Below are positions 1 to 11,973 of a stretch of 64,000 bases of DNA, piece after piece. A program made the position numbers and the translations under genes. The notes under the pieces were generated by a model that did not search any database, was not told the DNA's origin, and saw nothing but the letters and a program-made list of their open reading frames with translations. Source of the DNA: Chelonoidis abingdonii (Eukaryota; Chordata; Testudines; Testudinidae); the NCBI RefSeq assembly GCF_003597395.2, contig NC_133774.1, positions 41,134,854-41,198,853 of the forward strand, read 5' to 3'. Every line of letters starts with the position of its first letter. Within the stretch, counting starts at the first letter, position 1.

Positions 1-1155
1 TTTAAAGGACTTGACAGGCTTGAATATTTATCTTTAAAAAGTGCAAAAATAAAAAGCATTATCATGAATGGATTTGCTGGATTAAATAACCTTAAAAAGT
101 TAATTTTAAGCCATAATGATTTAGAACATGTAAATTCCAACACTTTTAGTTCGTTGCATAATTTAATGTACTTGCAACTAGACAAGAATAAAATAGTTAG
201 TATTGGTGATAATACATTTGAAAAAATGGGATCTTCTTTAAAGATTCTAAATCTAGCATCTAACAACCTTACTGATTTGCAGCCTAAAGTGCTCAAGCCT
301 TTGGTTTCATTAGCTCATCTACAGGCAAATAACAACCCTTGGAACTGTAGCTGCACACTGCTTGGGCTACGGAATTGGCTAGCATTATCTTCAATCTCTG
401 TCAAAATCCATTGTCAAAATCCCCCAAGTATGCGTGGTAGACCTTTGCATTATGTTAAATGGACCGAATTTACAAACTGTGCTATCACTACCACTAATCC
501 AGAAACAGCCTGGAGTGTAGCATCTGTCGGTATCCATCATAGCACTGCCACTTTAGTAATGGCATGGCACATGGTAACCACATATGATACACTTGTACAT
601 TTGGAAAATGCTGGAACTAAACGTGTTACTTTCTGGGGAAGAGCTCCAACCACATCTGCCAGTCGATTTCTTTATGAAGAATACGCTGCTGGGAATCCAT
701 CAGAAGCAACGACAGTGTTATCAGTATTACCAGTGCAAACAGCTGCACAGATCGTGCCAGTTAACTTGACCATGGAACAGAAAAGTGTATTTCCTCCAGA
801 TGCTGCATCTGTATCCTTAAAAACATCTCTAATCTGTACACAGCAGGTGGAGAAACTGAATCAGGCATTTGACATTTTATTAGCCTTTTTCATTTTAGCT
901 TGTGCTGTGATCCTTTTTCTAATCTATAAAATTGTCCAGTTTAGACAGAAGCTGAAGATGCTGGGAGACACGGGGGAAAAGGGAATAGAGTACTACAGTT
1001 CTTACCAGGCTGGTAGATACAACGTAACTGATCCAGTTCAGTCCCTACCTCAAAATCCAATGAGAAGTTCAGAATTGGACCAAATTAAGCTTCTCAAACG
1101 AACAATGCCTGAAAGTCAGGCACAGGTCATCTTGTTTGAACATTCAGCATTGTAA
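1..1155 (+). CDS. LRRC70: LRRC70 (synleurin), 3' part of a single-exon gene
   Basis: The frame is open from base 1, so the window starts inside the gene; 384 codons and the stop TAA (1153-1155) are visible. The ATG at 64 is internal, because the 21 codons before it read as another leucine-rich repeat. In order: about four LRR units, a cysteine-rich LRR C-terminal cap (visible residues about 112-160, with NPWNCSC and a later HCQNP), a roughly 130-residue stalk, one hydrophobic transmembrane helix (bases 871-936, AFFILACAVILFLIYKI), and a 60-70 residue cytoplasmic tail. This is a type I membrane LRR protein. The human protein is 622 residues and has been described as increasing cell responsiveness to cytokines; the mechanism is poorly known. 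The identification is by recollection of the family and is strongly supported by IPO11 exons downstream on the same strand, since human LRRC70 is nested in IPO11. No frameshift or internal stop is seen. Confidence 0.9.
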   Translation, partial: FKGLDRLEYLSLKSAKIKSIIMNGFAGLNNLKKLILSHNDLEHVNSNTFSSLHNLMYLQLDKNKIVSIGDNTFEKMGSSLKILNLASNNLTDLQPKVLKPLVSLAHLQANNNPWNCSCTLLGLRNWLALSSISVKIHCQNPPSMRGRPLHYVKWTEFTNCAITTTNPETAWSVASVGIHHSTATLVMAWHMVTTYDTLVHLENAGTKRVTFWGRAPTTSASRFLYEEYAAGNPSEATTVLSVLPVQTAAQIVPVNLTMEQKSVFPPDAASVSLKTSLICTQQVEKLNQAFDILLAFFILACAVILFLIYKIVQFRQKLKMLGDTGEKGIEYYSSYQAGRYNVTDPVQSLPQNPMRSSELDQIKLLKRTMPESQAQVILFEHSAL

Positions 1156-2160
1156 CTTATTCAGTTAGACTTTTGATGTTGAATCTATTGTGGTTTGAAA
1201 TGTCAAGAAATCAAGTGCATTAAGTTCTCTTAAAAATAGTTGAAGTTTCTCTGTTCGGTTAACTGGTTGATGGTTTTGTGGAGACTGTTATAATCTGGAA
1301 TTGATAGCATGATTCTTACTCCAAACAGGATTCTCTGCTGCTTTCACTTACTCCAAATGTCACTGAATTTCTTGAATTTTAATAGCTATATTGTCATTTG
1401 AATCTTAAGCCTGTGTCATGGACAAATCTCATTCTACTCTGTCCCCATTTGAGAGAACTTTTCATTCATAACTCCTGCAGCTAAAATTGAGTGTTCTCCC
1501 TGTGTGAGAAGCTAAAACTATGCTTTTAAAAGCTTTTGTTCTTTTCAAATATTTATTATTATTATTAAATTATTCATAGAAGCAACATAAAACAGCTTGT
1601 AAATGAGTAAGCAAAACTGATGGTGATTGTTGTTGTCAGCATCATGAAGCTGAAATAGTTGTGTGAGAAAATGGTTTTCTTAGGAAGATAGTCTCTTAAT
1701 ATGTGAATAGTAATTCATAATGAGTATCTGAAATGGAGCAGAAAACAAAAGGGATGCACATTCCTTTTCATTTAACTTGGATTAAGTTAAATTTTCTGAG
1801 AAACAGGCAAAATAAACTATATATTATTTGTATTTAAATACAAATATATATTGCTAATTGTTACAGTGTGTATAATATGTATATTAAAACAAGATATACA
1901 ATATAATTCATTATCCAAAAATCATAGTTATCCGAATACACAGTATGTCCTCCTATGTTAGTTAATAGCATTTCCATTTTTTCAAATGCCCAGTTATCCA
2001 AAAGTTTTGGCTGTCTCCCAGGCATAGGCAGCAGGTGGCTAAGGCTAGAGGGGGCTCAGCCTCCCTAAATCTCTCTCTGCCTCTGTGGTGTAGCCACAAG
2101 TGGGTTGATTGGGTCTTAGCACCGAGGCCCACCCAAATCTGAGCACCAGCCACAGTGCTT
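1156..2160 (+). other. LRRC70 3' untranslated region and IPO11 intron sequence
   Basis: AT-rich non-coding sequence after the LRRC70 stop. A canonical AATAAA lies in aaaataaactat near 1810 and is a candidate polyadenylation signal; an ATTATT run occurs near 1553. At 1900-1950 there is a phrase resembling pogo/Tigger-type repeats, too weak to call. The whole stretch also lies in an IPO11 intron. Confidence 0.5.
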
Positions 2161-2198
2161 AAAGTGAGGGGGATTATGGAGGTGTCTCAGCCCTAGAT

Positions 2199-2880
2199 TT
2201 TTTTTTTTTTTTTTTTTTTTTAAGATTGAGCCAGGTTACCAAGGGACAGTCTTTTAGTAGAGCTGCTGCTACTTCATACCATTCTGCACATCTCTGCTTC
2301 CCCATCAACACAGGCTCTGATTGGCTTTCAGCTGCCAAACAATCAGGTTTTGACCAGGGCCCCCACCCAGCAATGGATGAGGGCAGGGCATGCCTTCATC
2401 AATAGGAAAGGAAGTAACCTGAGCTGGGTGGCATTGGATGGAGATGGAGCCTGTATTGATGGGGAACAGAACAAAGTCTGGGACTGGGAGCAGGAGCCTG
2501 TTTGCCAGGTCTCAAGACCACTCCCTGGTGCAACCACTTCTCTCACACTCATGCAGAAGAGGGACTCTGTCCCTTAGCACCTAGCTCTGGTTACTGCTTT
2601 CCCATGGTCTCCCATCTCCCACAGCTAATCTGATTGTAGCCAGCATCTGCCACCCACCCATGGCTATGGTTGGATTGAGGCACGTTTCTGCAAATGAAGA
2701 GGCAGTAGCCAAAGCTGGATGGTGTAATAGCAGAACCACTTCCCTGCTGCCATAACAGAGCAGTGGCCAGGCCATATTAGAGTGGCATTGTGACCTGGCA
2801 CGCAGGGTCTTACTACTTCCAGTCTCTGGTCTGCTCCCACATAGACACAAGCTTATGTGTGACTATGCCCTTGGTGAAGC
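2199..2880. repeat. Poly-T tract followed by unassigned GC-richer sequence
   Basis: A run of more than 20 T at about 2199-2221 is followed by about 650 bases that are GC-richer than their surroundings and open in several short frames on both strands. A poly-T at the left edge would suit the poly-A tail of a minus-strand retrocopy, but I recognise no protein or repeat family. The short frames have no codon signature and are not called as genes. Confidence 0.3.
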
Positions 2881-5800
2881 CTTCCGCCCCTAAAATTCAC
2901 CATCCTCCCAGGTCATGTGGATAAACAGAAGTGAACTGTGTATTGTTTGTTCATGTATGCATATATCGTCTATCTGCATATCATACTAACTGGAAAATAG
3001 GGTATATAGAGAAATAAATTTTCCTGTACATTGAAAAAAGGACTTCATAATATCCAGCATCAGAGGCCTAGATAATTATTCCTCAAGAGGAGGAATTTTT
3101 TCATCCCGAGGTTAATAGTTTTTTTCCTATGAACTTGAAAATGCCAGTTTTTGTTTCATTCGTCATCCCATTTAAGATTTTTTTTAGTTAAACATGCTGT
3201 ATTATTAAATAGCCTTTGCTGAGGGGTGTATTTTGAATCACAAAGTGAAATGACTTTGTCTCAGCCAGTACCAGAGATCTAGCTCTTAAGATCAGGATGC
3301 ATCTTGAATAAATCTAAATTAGTTTTTAATTTGTACCTTGCATCTTTTTTAGTTATTTATATTTACTCAGAAAATTGTTTGATTATGTTTGCTGGTATCC
3401 TGGGGTGTGTGTTAAACTGTTCTAATTTTCTTTTATTTTGGGGCTGTATTTATTTGATGTTTTCCTCCCCAAACAATGTGAATGATAGCATTAAAAAGGC
3501 GATAGAAGTTTGTCACAACCACTAATTTAGGGTCAGATTTTCAGCCAATCCTAAACTGGGTCTCCATTTTTGTAGGTGCAGTTTTGCATCCATAGGTGTG
3601 CGCACCAGAAATATAGATAATTTTATGTATCTAAGCAACCAAATTTACAAGCACAATATTTATGCTTACAGTTTTGCACCAGTAACATGTGTCCCCAAAT
3701 GTACTTTTACAACTATGTATGCTATAGAGATGTTAAGTATAATATGCACATATATTTAGAGAGGAGGAAAGCATGGAAAATGTTTCTTGCCTTGGATTCA
3801 GATTTAAAATGTGCTTTAGATAGCATGGTCATTGAAGCTGAAACAAAGCCAACATCTTATCTTCTTGCCCCACTGTGCTTATTGTCACATTCTGGTTCAT
3901 ACATAGAATTCATTGATCTGGTGGTGTTAGGTTTTCTTGTGGGGTTAGTAACAATTACAAACTATGAAATGAGTGGATTTTTAAAAAACTTTCTGTCTTC
4001 CTAAACAATCTGTGACATTTTATAAGTCTGTCCTTAGTAATAAGGGACCAGTATAATCTCCTAGGTTAAAAAAGTCCACATGGCTTCTCTCATAATAGAA
4101 GGGAGCATATGGACCATGCTTTTCAGTTTTTATACATTTTTTCCTTAGATTAGAGGTTCTCAGTCTTTCAGAGTATCGATTACATTTTAATACAGCAACC
4201 TCTCAAAATCAGACTGTCCTCTCATTTTTGATTGCGTAACATTCCTGAGGCAGCTCCAGCCATTGCTTACATGCACAAGTGATAATAGGTAATTATTTAA
4301 TGTAATTTTAGGCTGTTTCTCTATGTGATTTATTAGTTGGAATGAGGAGAAACCAGTTCCATGTGACCAGCAAGTGCTCCGTGGACCACAAGCATTCCAC
4401 TGACCGCAGTTAGTGAAATGCTTCTTTACATTTTCTTCAAGATGATGTTGATATGGAAGCAATTTTGAGAAAAAAATTTCATTGTAGAAGGAAAAGCTTC
4501 ATTGGTCTGATTTTTCAAAGTGCTAAACACCCAAAAATCCTGCTAATGTTGATATAAGGTTTGGAATCAGGCTGGGGGGGCGGTATTTTTTTTTCTATTA
4601 AAGGAAGCATGCATTAATTTTCCAGTATTCACATTTAATATATCTTTTTGAATTCAAATGCTATTTTAGTAAATGAAAAGAATGATATTCATTGTGGTGT
4701 ATTTCTGGAGTTATTCCCACCCTCCTAGCCCATGGAGAAAAAGAATAACGCTTCAATCTACCCTTGCCACCTCTGCTACCCTTGGCCAATAGGGAACTGA
4801 TCTGAATCTTCTTCCACCTCTGTACTTTTCCTCCTAATCTTTAAGGAAGGGAAACAAAGCTTCCAGTTTCCCAATCCAACTTCTCTTCTCCTTCTCTCCT
4901 CCTTCCCCCTCCTCCCCCCCCAGAAGGAGGTGATCTCACAACTCTCTGACAGACTAACAGGATATATACATTAGGGGCAGGGACAGTGTGGTTGAGTACC
5001 CACATTTTGATTCTTTGGGGTATATGTTTTATTAAAATGATGGTAGTCGAAGTTTGTCTACAGTAGTTTGGTATGTTGTTAAAATGGTGAAGCTGAATTT
5101 TTGCACAGACCTATTAGAATAATAAATGTGAATGGATAGCTTGATTGATGGAGTAGGGAAAGGGTAAACATTTATAATATTTTCCCTGGAACCCACACCA
5201 TTTGGATGCTACATCTCACTTTCATTTTTATTCTGAGAAAATAAATATATAATAAAACAAGAGCTGTAGAACTAAACGTGCCACAAGTATACGTACTACA
5301 TCTTAGTGTACTTTTAATTATAGCATAGGTTTTTACATGCAGACAGGCCCTTCCACCAATTAAAATAGTGTTTATGGTATCAGCTGCAGCATTGGAGCCG
5401 GGTCCTACAGCCCTTACAAACAGGAGATATAAACAGACAGTATTGGATCCTAAGTCTTTTTCACAGGATCCCAGAGAAAAGTTGTGCTCTGACTAATGAG
5501 GAAAATGCAATTGTTATGAAAGCACCACCAACTAGTAATAAAAATATTTTTATTGGCTGAAATCAAACTATATGGAATAAGAAGAGGTGCTTACTGTTTT
5601 ATATATTAAACTCCTACTATAGACAATATTAATTGTTTAATTTTGAAAGAAAAGTTGATTTAAACACAGCATCCCTAGTGCTGTCTTGAATTGGCCTGCC
5701 ACTTTGATTTGCCAGTACCTTTCTAGGAACAGACACTGGCTAATTTTGGAAATCCTTTATTTTGTTACATTGATTTGCAAGATGTTTCCGTGAAAATAAG

Positions 5801-6866
5801 ACAATAATACATTTTATTTTGCCTTTGTTCTTTAATGTAGGCTTGTTTTTAAACAATGGTAACCATGCATTGACTTGGTTTTTTTCAGTATGTGTCTTGT
5901 ATTCTACACATTTTGCACTGTTTAATTATTCCATATTTGGTAAGGCTTTTGGCATAGTTGGAAAAAGAAACTTTGTTCCTTTTGTTCCATGGCTGAAAAG
6001 TCACACACATGTTTACTGAACAGTATAATTTTTACCCACTTTTGGCAAGTGTTCTCCATTCACCTGACTCTCAACTTTGCAATACTCTACATTTTTTAAT
6101 CTTTTTACCAGGTCCTGCAATTACAGCACAAAGAATAAAAATGATAATTTCTCTTATATGTAAGTGTAATAGAAAGATCCCTTCTCCATCCCCAGAAAAG
6201 AGGAAGAAAACGATGATGAAACAAATTTATAATCCAGATTGCTTCTTTTCAGAATGTTCCTGACCAAACTGTTATCACAAAGCTCTACGCCACTCTTTGC
6301 CTCTCGCTTCCACCCTAGCCCCAGATGACAGGATCTCAGGTTCCCAATGGGTCAACCTTCTCTGATAAGTTTTGGAGAATCACAAATCCTTTGAAACTTA
6401 AGTGTTCAGATGGGCCTTCCTATGAGCTTTTACCACCATTTTGTAAACACTGAAACCCCTCCCAAAATGTGAATAAGAGAGCTGCCCAGTGTAGTTTGCA
6501 CTCAGGCCACTTAAGATAATCCATTCAAGGGACTCCTGAACAGATGGATCACAGTTGGCCATTTCCTGTCCTGCAGAACTGTGCTTTCCATAGACCGGCC
6601 CTTGTTGATATAGATACCAAAACCCCAACAGTGGTCCAAGAATCATGCATATTGAGAGCAATAGAAAATATATGCCAGATGGCTTGTGCTTCTAATGGAG
6701 CGGCATATGCTCAAAGGGTATAGTCTACACCTCTAGAATCCCAGAGCTGTTCAAATGCAGAAACTTGTTGAAACCAGCCCTGTATGTTCTTTGCATGCTT
6801 GGGCCACGTTCCATATATGCTATACTGTGTCCTGCTTGTTTCCCCTTTTTGCATCCTTTTGTGTAC
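2881..6866. other. IPO11 intron, no gene seen
   Basis: AT-rich sequence without a supported coding region. It holds a faint copy of the reptilian repeat that begins with a 'gggtcagattttcag' phrase (3530-3610), a pyrimidine-rich stretch at 4880-4922, and a possible degenerate SINE tail near 5340-5480. The open frames here are short and contain no recognisable domain. Confidence 0.5.
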
Positions 6867-6874
6867 AATTAGAC

Positions 6875-7404
6875 AAGGCCTGCACAACATGCGGCCCGCG
6901 TGGGCTCACTGTGTGGCCCGTGGGGGGTGAGTAGGCAAGCGGCGAGCCGGGGGTTAGGGGGGGAGGCTGAGTAGGCAAGCGAGGAGTCAGTGGCTGACCT
7001 ATTCTACTGATCTGGTCTAGCTCCCATCCCCTGTCCAAGGATTGCAGCTGTCTGGAGGTGCTGTCTTCCACATTCACACCTCATTCATTCAACAGGGCAA
7101 TCGATTACAAAGTTGGGGGAAGAGCTTATTCTACTTCTAGCAATAAGACATTTTCTTTTACCTTAATTATACTACCTTAGGGGCCCGCTATAACATATTA
7201 CCAAGGTTCAATACCACTGTTTCGGTGGGGCAGCGCTGCGGAAGGAGGGTTTGTTTCTGTGAGGTGGGCAGTGCTGGGTGGGGAGTATTTCTGGGGGTTT
7301 GATGGTGCTGGGTGGGGGGGTTTGGCAGGGCCAGTGGAGTTCGACCCTCAGCTGTTTTTTTGGAGTAATATGGCCCACGCCACTTTACGAGTTGTGCAGG
7401 CCTG
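6875..7404. mobile_element. hAT-type MITE with perfect 8-bp target-site duplication
   Basis: The ends are inverted: aaggcctgcacaac at the left and gttgtgcaggcctg at the right (one mismatch at the outermost base). The direct repeat aattagac flanks it at 6867-6874 and 7405-7412. The 8-bp duplication is diagnostic of hAT insertions. The interior is GC-rich (tggcccg phrases, G-rich runs) and has no transposase frame, so this is a non-autonomous element. Confidence 0.9.
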
Positions 7405-7412
7405 AATTAGAC

Positions 7413-8150
7413 TATTATACGCTTCATACTGAAGTATTTGATAACTGATGTGGATTTTTAGTGTTAGAAGTTTTAACACCAAATTACAAGTTCATTTCCT
7501 AGAGGAAATTTTCTAGAATTGAGTGAAAGATGGGACAAAAACTTTTGATATCAAGATGGTTATTTAATGATAGATTAAATAAAGTAATATCAAAGCAGGT
7601 TTTTAAAAAAAACTTTTCATGTATTCCCTATAATACTTCAGAAACAAAGACATGAAATATTCCAGTGCTAGATGCAGTGTCTCTTTTTTCCTAGGTATGT
7701 AGTATATTTTTTCTTTTTATTTGATGAAAAGAGAACATTTTCACATAACTATAAGTAATCTGAAAGCTGCATTTTATCATCTTTTATAAGCAACTCTTAT
7801 CCTAAATATGAAAGTAAAATGAGAAGTTGACAAGATTTAAAAAAGTAGAACTTCAATTTAAAAAGTCAAGTATAGATTATTTTTACCACTACTTAAGTAC
7901 AGTTTTACTTTATAGGATAGAATATTTAGAAGATAATGGGTAGGACTGAGGTACGCCAATGCTCACTCCCTTCAAACGGATAAGAAATAGATTATATGGA
8001 ATACATGCACCTGATCTTCACAGACTACAACAACCCTACATCTCTTGGGATTTCACAAAAACGTAGTATGGACAAGAGCACTTAAATTGAGTTGTGATGT
8101 CAGAAATAAATGGAATCACGTTGCATTTAACCAGTTACGGTGATGTCTAA
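7413..8150. other. IPO11 intron, no feature seen
   Basis: AT-rich intronic sequence. I see no gene, repeat family or strong motif in it. Confidence 0.5.
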
Positions 8151-9100
8151 TTGGCTCTAAAATAATGGTTGAAAATTGTAGACTGGACTGGATCTATAGG
8201 TATTTCCATCAGCCTTCTGGAGGTGAGATTAATTCTACTGTCCTAATCCAGGATAGGTCTGAATCAAAGTTCTTGGATTGTGAGCAACCCTTACGCTTTA
8301 TCTCCAGTTCTCTAATGTAATCACACGTTACTGAGCATCATTTTGTTGTAGGCTTAGTTTACAGATTTTGGAACTCAGTAAGTTAACACTTGAAGTTGAA
8401 CATGAGCAAGATAGAAGTTATGCTATCTTGAAGAGTTTGGTCTGTGGATGCAATGTTAAAGGTGCGTGCCCACAATTGGTCAGAACAGTGGATAGGTTAG
8501 GAGTGCGCCTGGATTCTTCACTAATACTAAGCTCTCACATAGCAATCTTTGCAAGTAATAATTTGTACCGTCTCTGGTTGGCTCAGAGACTCTGTCCCAT
8601 CCTAGTGAATGATGTTTTGGCCTCAGTTATGCAGACCTTTGCCACCCCACAGCTGAACTGCACTGCAATATACTTGGGCATGAAGCCTTCAACATTTAGG
8701 AAACTCAAGCTAATATAAAACACTGGGGAAAGTCTCCTCAGCAACAGAGGCTACTGCAAACATATCAGTCCTGTCCTCCACTCTGTACACTGGCTTCCCA
8801 TGGAATTTTGGATCAAGTTCAAAGTCTTCATCGTTGTCTTAAAGGTGCTCAATGGCTGAGGCCCAGATTATCTTAAAGATCCACCACAGCTTGAAGATAA
8901 AGTCCAGGGCTGCGAACTTTGCTCTTCGGGCACAATGGAACTTTCTACAATAAGGATAGCACTTTCTTGGAGGTGGTCCAAGACTGGAATGAACTCCTAG
9001 AGGAACTAATAACCATCACAAATCTCACTGCCTTCCACTCTAAGAGCAAGGCATACTTCTTTGGTCTGGCCTTTTCTCATATAAACATATGGGGGGCGGT
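8150..9100 (+). mobile_element. L2-like LINE fragment (reverse transcriptase C-terminal region)
   Basis: Conceptual translation gives phrases typical of the C-terminal part of L2/CR1-group reverse transcriptases: VDRLGVRLDSSL followed by SSHI (8488-8540), FATPQLNCTAIYLGM (8637-8682), ISPVLHSVHWLPMEFWIKFK (8767-8825, other frame), then a WNELLEEL-like phrase near 8980. Frames shift and stop codons interrupt, so it is an inactive fossil. It is clearly different from the CR1 copies in the window. The left boundary is uncertain. Confidence 0.75.
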
Positions 9101-9655
9101 GTAAATATATTTTTTTAAATCCAAAGTAAAACACTCCACTGCACATAATCTTCCCCTGGGGAGGGGATGAAACAACAAACACAACTTATGTTAGTCACAT
9201 TGCTTAATGCATTGCTGGAGGGTACTCAGATATTATGGTTAAAGGTGCAGTATAAGAACCTGTATAGAACAGAATAGTGTATATGCAGGCCATGTACTGC
9301 TAAAGTGGCTTGTTGAGAGGTTGGATGCTCCAGCAGAGTCCATAGGAGCATTCTAGTACCTTGATGAGACTAAGCAAGCACTGTAGTATCTGGGTCAGAC
9401 AAAAATGTTTCCCAAAGTATTATGTGCTCCCAATATCGCCTTTCCCAAAATAGTGAAAGTTATGAGGCCAGTTCAACAAATCCATTTTCAAGCATGAAAG
9501 GATGAAATGGGCCTTAAAATAGAACATTAGAGTCACTACCATCAACCCATCACAATGAAGTCTAAAATACTGTTTTATAGCTGTTTTCAAAGCTAGGTAC
9601 AAGGTCATGTTTCCTTAGCTCCTTCATTCAAACTAAAACTTTAAAAAAATAAACT
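9101..9655. other. IPO11 intron, no feature seen
   Basis: AT-rich intronic sequence between the L2-like and CR1 fragments. The minus-strand open frame at 9420-9608 has no recognisable domain. Confidence 0.45.
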
Positions 9656-9659
9656 TTTA

Positions 9660-9930
9660 GTGGAGGGTTCTTCAGTCTAGCAGACAAAGACATAAAAAGA
9701 TCCAACGATTGGAAGCTGAAGCTAGATAAATTCAGGTTAGATTTAAGGCACAGTGTTTTTAACAGTGATGATAATTAATCATTGGAATGCTGTGGACTCT
9801 CCATCACTTGAAGTCTTTAAATCAGAATTCAGTGATGCTCTAAAAGATGTGGTAGGTGAAATTCTGTGGCCTATGTTACACAGGAAGTCAAAAATAGATC
9901 ATATTGGTCCTTACTGGCCTTAATGTGAAA
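9660..9930 (+). mobile_element. CR1 LINE, 3' end fragment
   Basis: It contains the end of the CR1 ORF2 and the 3' untranslated end: the 'gaagctgaagctagataaattcaggttaga' context (9713-9741), then the tail phrase for 'gatcatattggtccttactggcctt' (9897-9921), which matches the sauropsid CR1 ending 'gatcacaatggtcccttctggcctt'. It is a diverged, 5'-truncated copy in sense orientation relative to IPO11. Confidence 0.75.
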
Positions 9931-10174
9931 ACAGCCTATTGGTGGTAAGGATATTCATTCAAATCCAAGATTTTTCTTGAATTTCATTTCTCACAGGACT
10001 GTTTGATTAAAAAATTAAATGTAAGTAATTTTGTTACTCAAGAAGGAAAGCATTTTTGGGGTAGCCACAATTTGTTCACAAGCTTATATACTGCATTTTA
10101 GTACATAACCACCTTCCATTAAGACAATGTTGATATGCCCCTGCTTTAATAGCAAATTTTAGAAGTTGTTTAAG

Positions 10175-10465
10175 AAAAAATCTTCTCCTTAACCTCTGAG
10201 GATAGGACAAAAAGCAACGGGCTTAAATTTCAGCAAGGATGATTTAGGTAGCGCATTAGGAAAAATTTCCTGTCAGGGTGCTTAAGCACTGGAATAAATT
10301 GCCCAGGGAGGTTGTGGAATCTCTGTCATTGAAGATTTTAAGAGCAGGCTAGACAAACACCTGTCAAGGATAGTCTCGGTAATACTTAGTTCTGCCTTGA
10401 GTGGAGTGGACTGCACTAGAAGACCTCTCGAGGTCCCTTCCATGAGATCAATTCTATGAAATATA
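10175..10465 (+). mobile_element. CR1 LINE 3' end (sense part of a rearranged copy)
   Basis: Reads from 'cttaacctctgaggatagga' through 'gcactggaataaattgccca' (10288-10307) to the CR1 ending 'ctctcgaggtcccttcca' and 'attctatga' (10423-10459). This piece begins where the antisense CR1 piece at 10555-11140 breaks off in the CR1 consensus order, so the two could be one insertion with its 3' segment inverted. Confidence 0.75.
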
Positions 10466-10554
10466 TGGTAGCTGTTAGAAACTGTGCTTATAAGAATCAG
10501 TCCCAATATCATTCTTTCTTCCTAATATTTCTTAGGTTACTGTACATAGTCTTT

Positions 10555-11140
10555 TTTAAAAAGAGCAAAATACATTCTGCCTCCTCCTTGTAACAACCTT
10601 TTATGTACTTGAAAGCTGTTATCATGTCCCCCTTCAGTCTTCTCTTCTGCAGACTAAACAAACCCAATTTTTTCAATCTTCCTCGTAGGTCATGTTTTCT
10701 AAACCTTTAATCATTTTTGTTGTCTTCTCTGTACTTTCTCCAGTTTATCCACATCTTTCCGGAAATATAGTGCCTAGAACTGGACACAATACTCTAGCTG
10801 AGGCCTAATCAGTGTGGAGTAGAGCAGAAGAATTACTTCTTGTGTCTCATTTACAACATTCTTGCTAATACATCCCAGAATGATGTTTGCTTTTTTTGCA
10901 ACAGTGTTACGCTGGTGACTTATATTTAGCTTGTGATCCACTATGATCCCCAGCTCCCTTTCCAGAGTATTCTTTCCTAGGCAGTTATTTCCCATTGTGT
11001 ATGTGTCTAACTGATTATTCCTTCCTAAGAGGAGTACTTTGCATTTCTTATTGAATTACATCCTAGTCACTTCAGACCATTTCTCCAGTTTGTGCACATC
11101 ATTTTGAGTTTTAATCCTATCCTCCACATTTAAAGATTAT
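10555..11140 (-). mobile_element. CR1 LINE, antisense ORF2 C-terminal fragment
   Basis: The minus strand encodes a CR1 reverse-transcriptase C-terminal segment, including ERELGIIVDHKLNIS, NTVAKKANIILGCI and YSTLIRPQLEYCVQF (10774-10995). The + strand reads the familiar 'gtgcctagaactggacaca' antisense phrase. The 3' untranslated part expected next on the minus strand is absent and is found instead in + orientation at 10175-10465. Stop codons and a truncated 5' end make it inactive. Confidence 0.85.
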
Positions 11141-11525
11141 TTGCACTCATATAGTAATGATAAATGTTTTTCCCTTATGGAAGATATTTCAATTTTTGTC
11201 CAGTTTTGTAATTGTCTACAAAGTTATATGGTATAAGTTATTGGTAGATGTATAGTGCATTTTCATTCTTCTAAAGGAAAAACAAAAAAAAGAAAACTCG
11301 ACATTTCTAGTTAATTTGCCTCTTCGATACTTTTAGGCACTTGTTTTGCCAGTTGCTTCTTAGCTGTTTCTGTAATTTATTTTAAAAATTTTGAAAAGCT
11401 ACTTGGCAATGTGTTCAGGTGAGCATTAAATAATGAAAACACTGCAATATAGGTGTGCCCTATGCTTATCAAGCAAATTTCCTGTTTAGCTAATCCTGTT
11501 AAAACATTTTCCTGTTGTTTTCCAG

Positions 11526-11621
11526 TGTTATCCAAGATAAATTCTGTGGCATCATTAACATTTCTGTGGAAGGGCTGCATGATGTTATGACTGAAGATCC
11601 TGAAACAAGAACATACAAAGA
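11526..11621 (+). CDS. IPO11: IPO11 (importin-11) coding exon, third from last
   Basis: Importin-11 is a karyopherin-beta nuclear import receptor; known cargoes include UBE2E-type ubiquitin-conjugating enzymes and ribosomal protein L12. It is built of HEAT repeats and releases cargo on binding RanGTP. The exon lies between a polypyrimidine tract ending ttttccag and the donor gtaagt at 11622. One base completes the previous codon, then 31 codons read VIQDKFCGIINISVEGLHDV and on to ETRTYK, with two bases carried over. This matches my recollection of the IPO11 C-terminal region nearly residue for residue. Earlier exons lie outside the window. Confidence 0.93.
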
Positions 11622-11973
11622 GTAAGTGGAAAATCTAATTAACCTGTGTGTGCTGAATAGTACTAGCAGTTTCAGATGTGCGCGCTCTCTCTCTCTTTCT
11701 TTCCCCCCACCCCCTTTGGAAAAACTGCTTCGGAGAGTTGAGACATTTGCATGTTCTGAAGAAGTCTGTTTTCACAATAGTATTATTTTTTGTATGAGGT
11801 TTCATGGGAGTATTGAAGCATGAGAAAACTATTGTAATTTTGTAATAGGCTTGAAGCAGGAGTAGAGTAAATTAGACTTTGGCTAATAACTTCATCTACC
11901 ACATGGTTTTACAAATTGTTTGTGATTTGTAAGACCATGTAGTAGGTAAATATATGAGGCAATGTCTAATTTG

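Noticed and set aside
1900..1950. pogo/Tigger-like terminal phrase ('cattatccaaaaatc')
   Set aside because: Too short, no partner end and no TA duplication identified.
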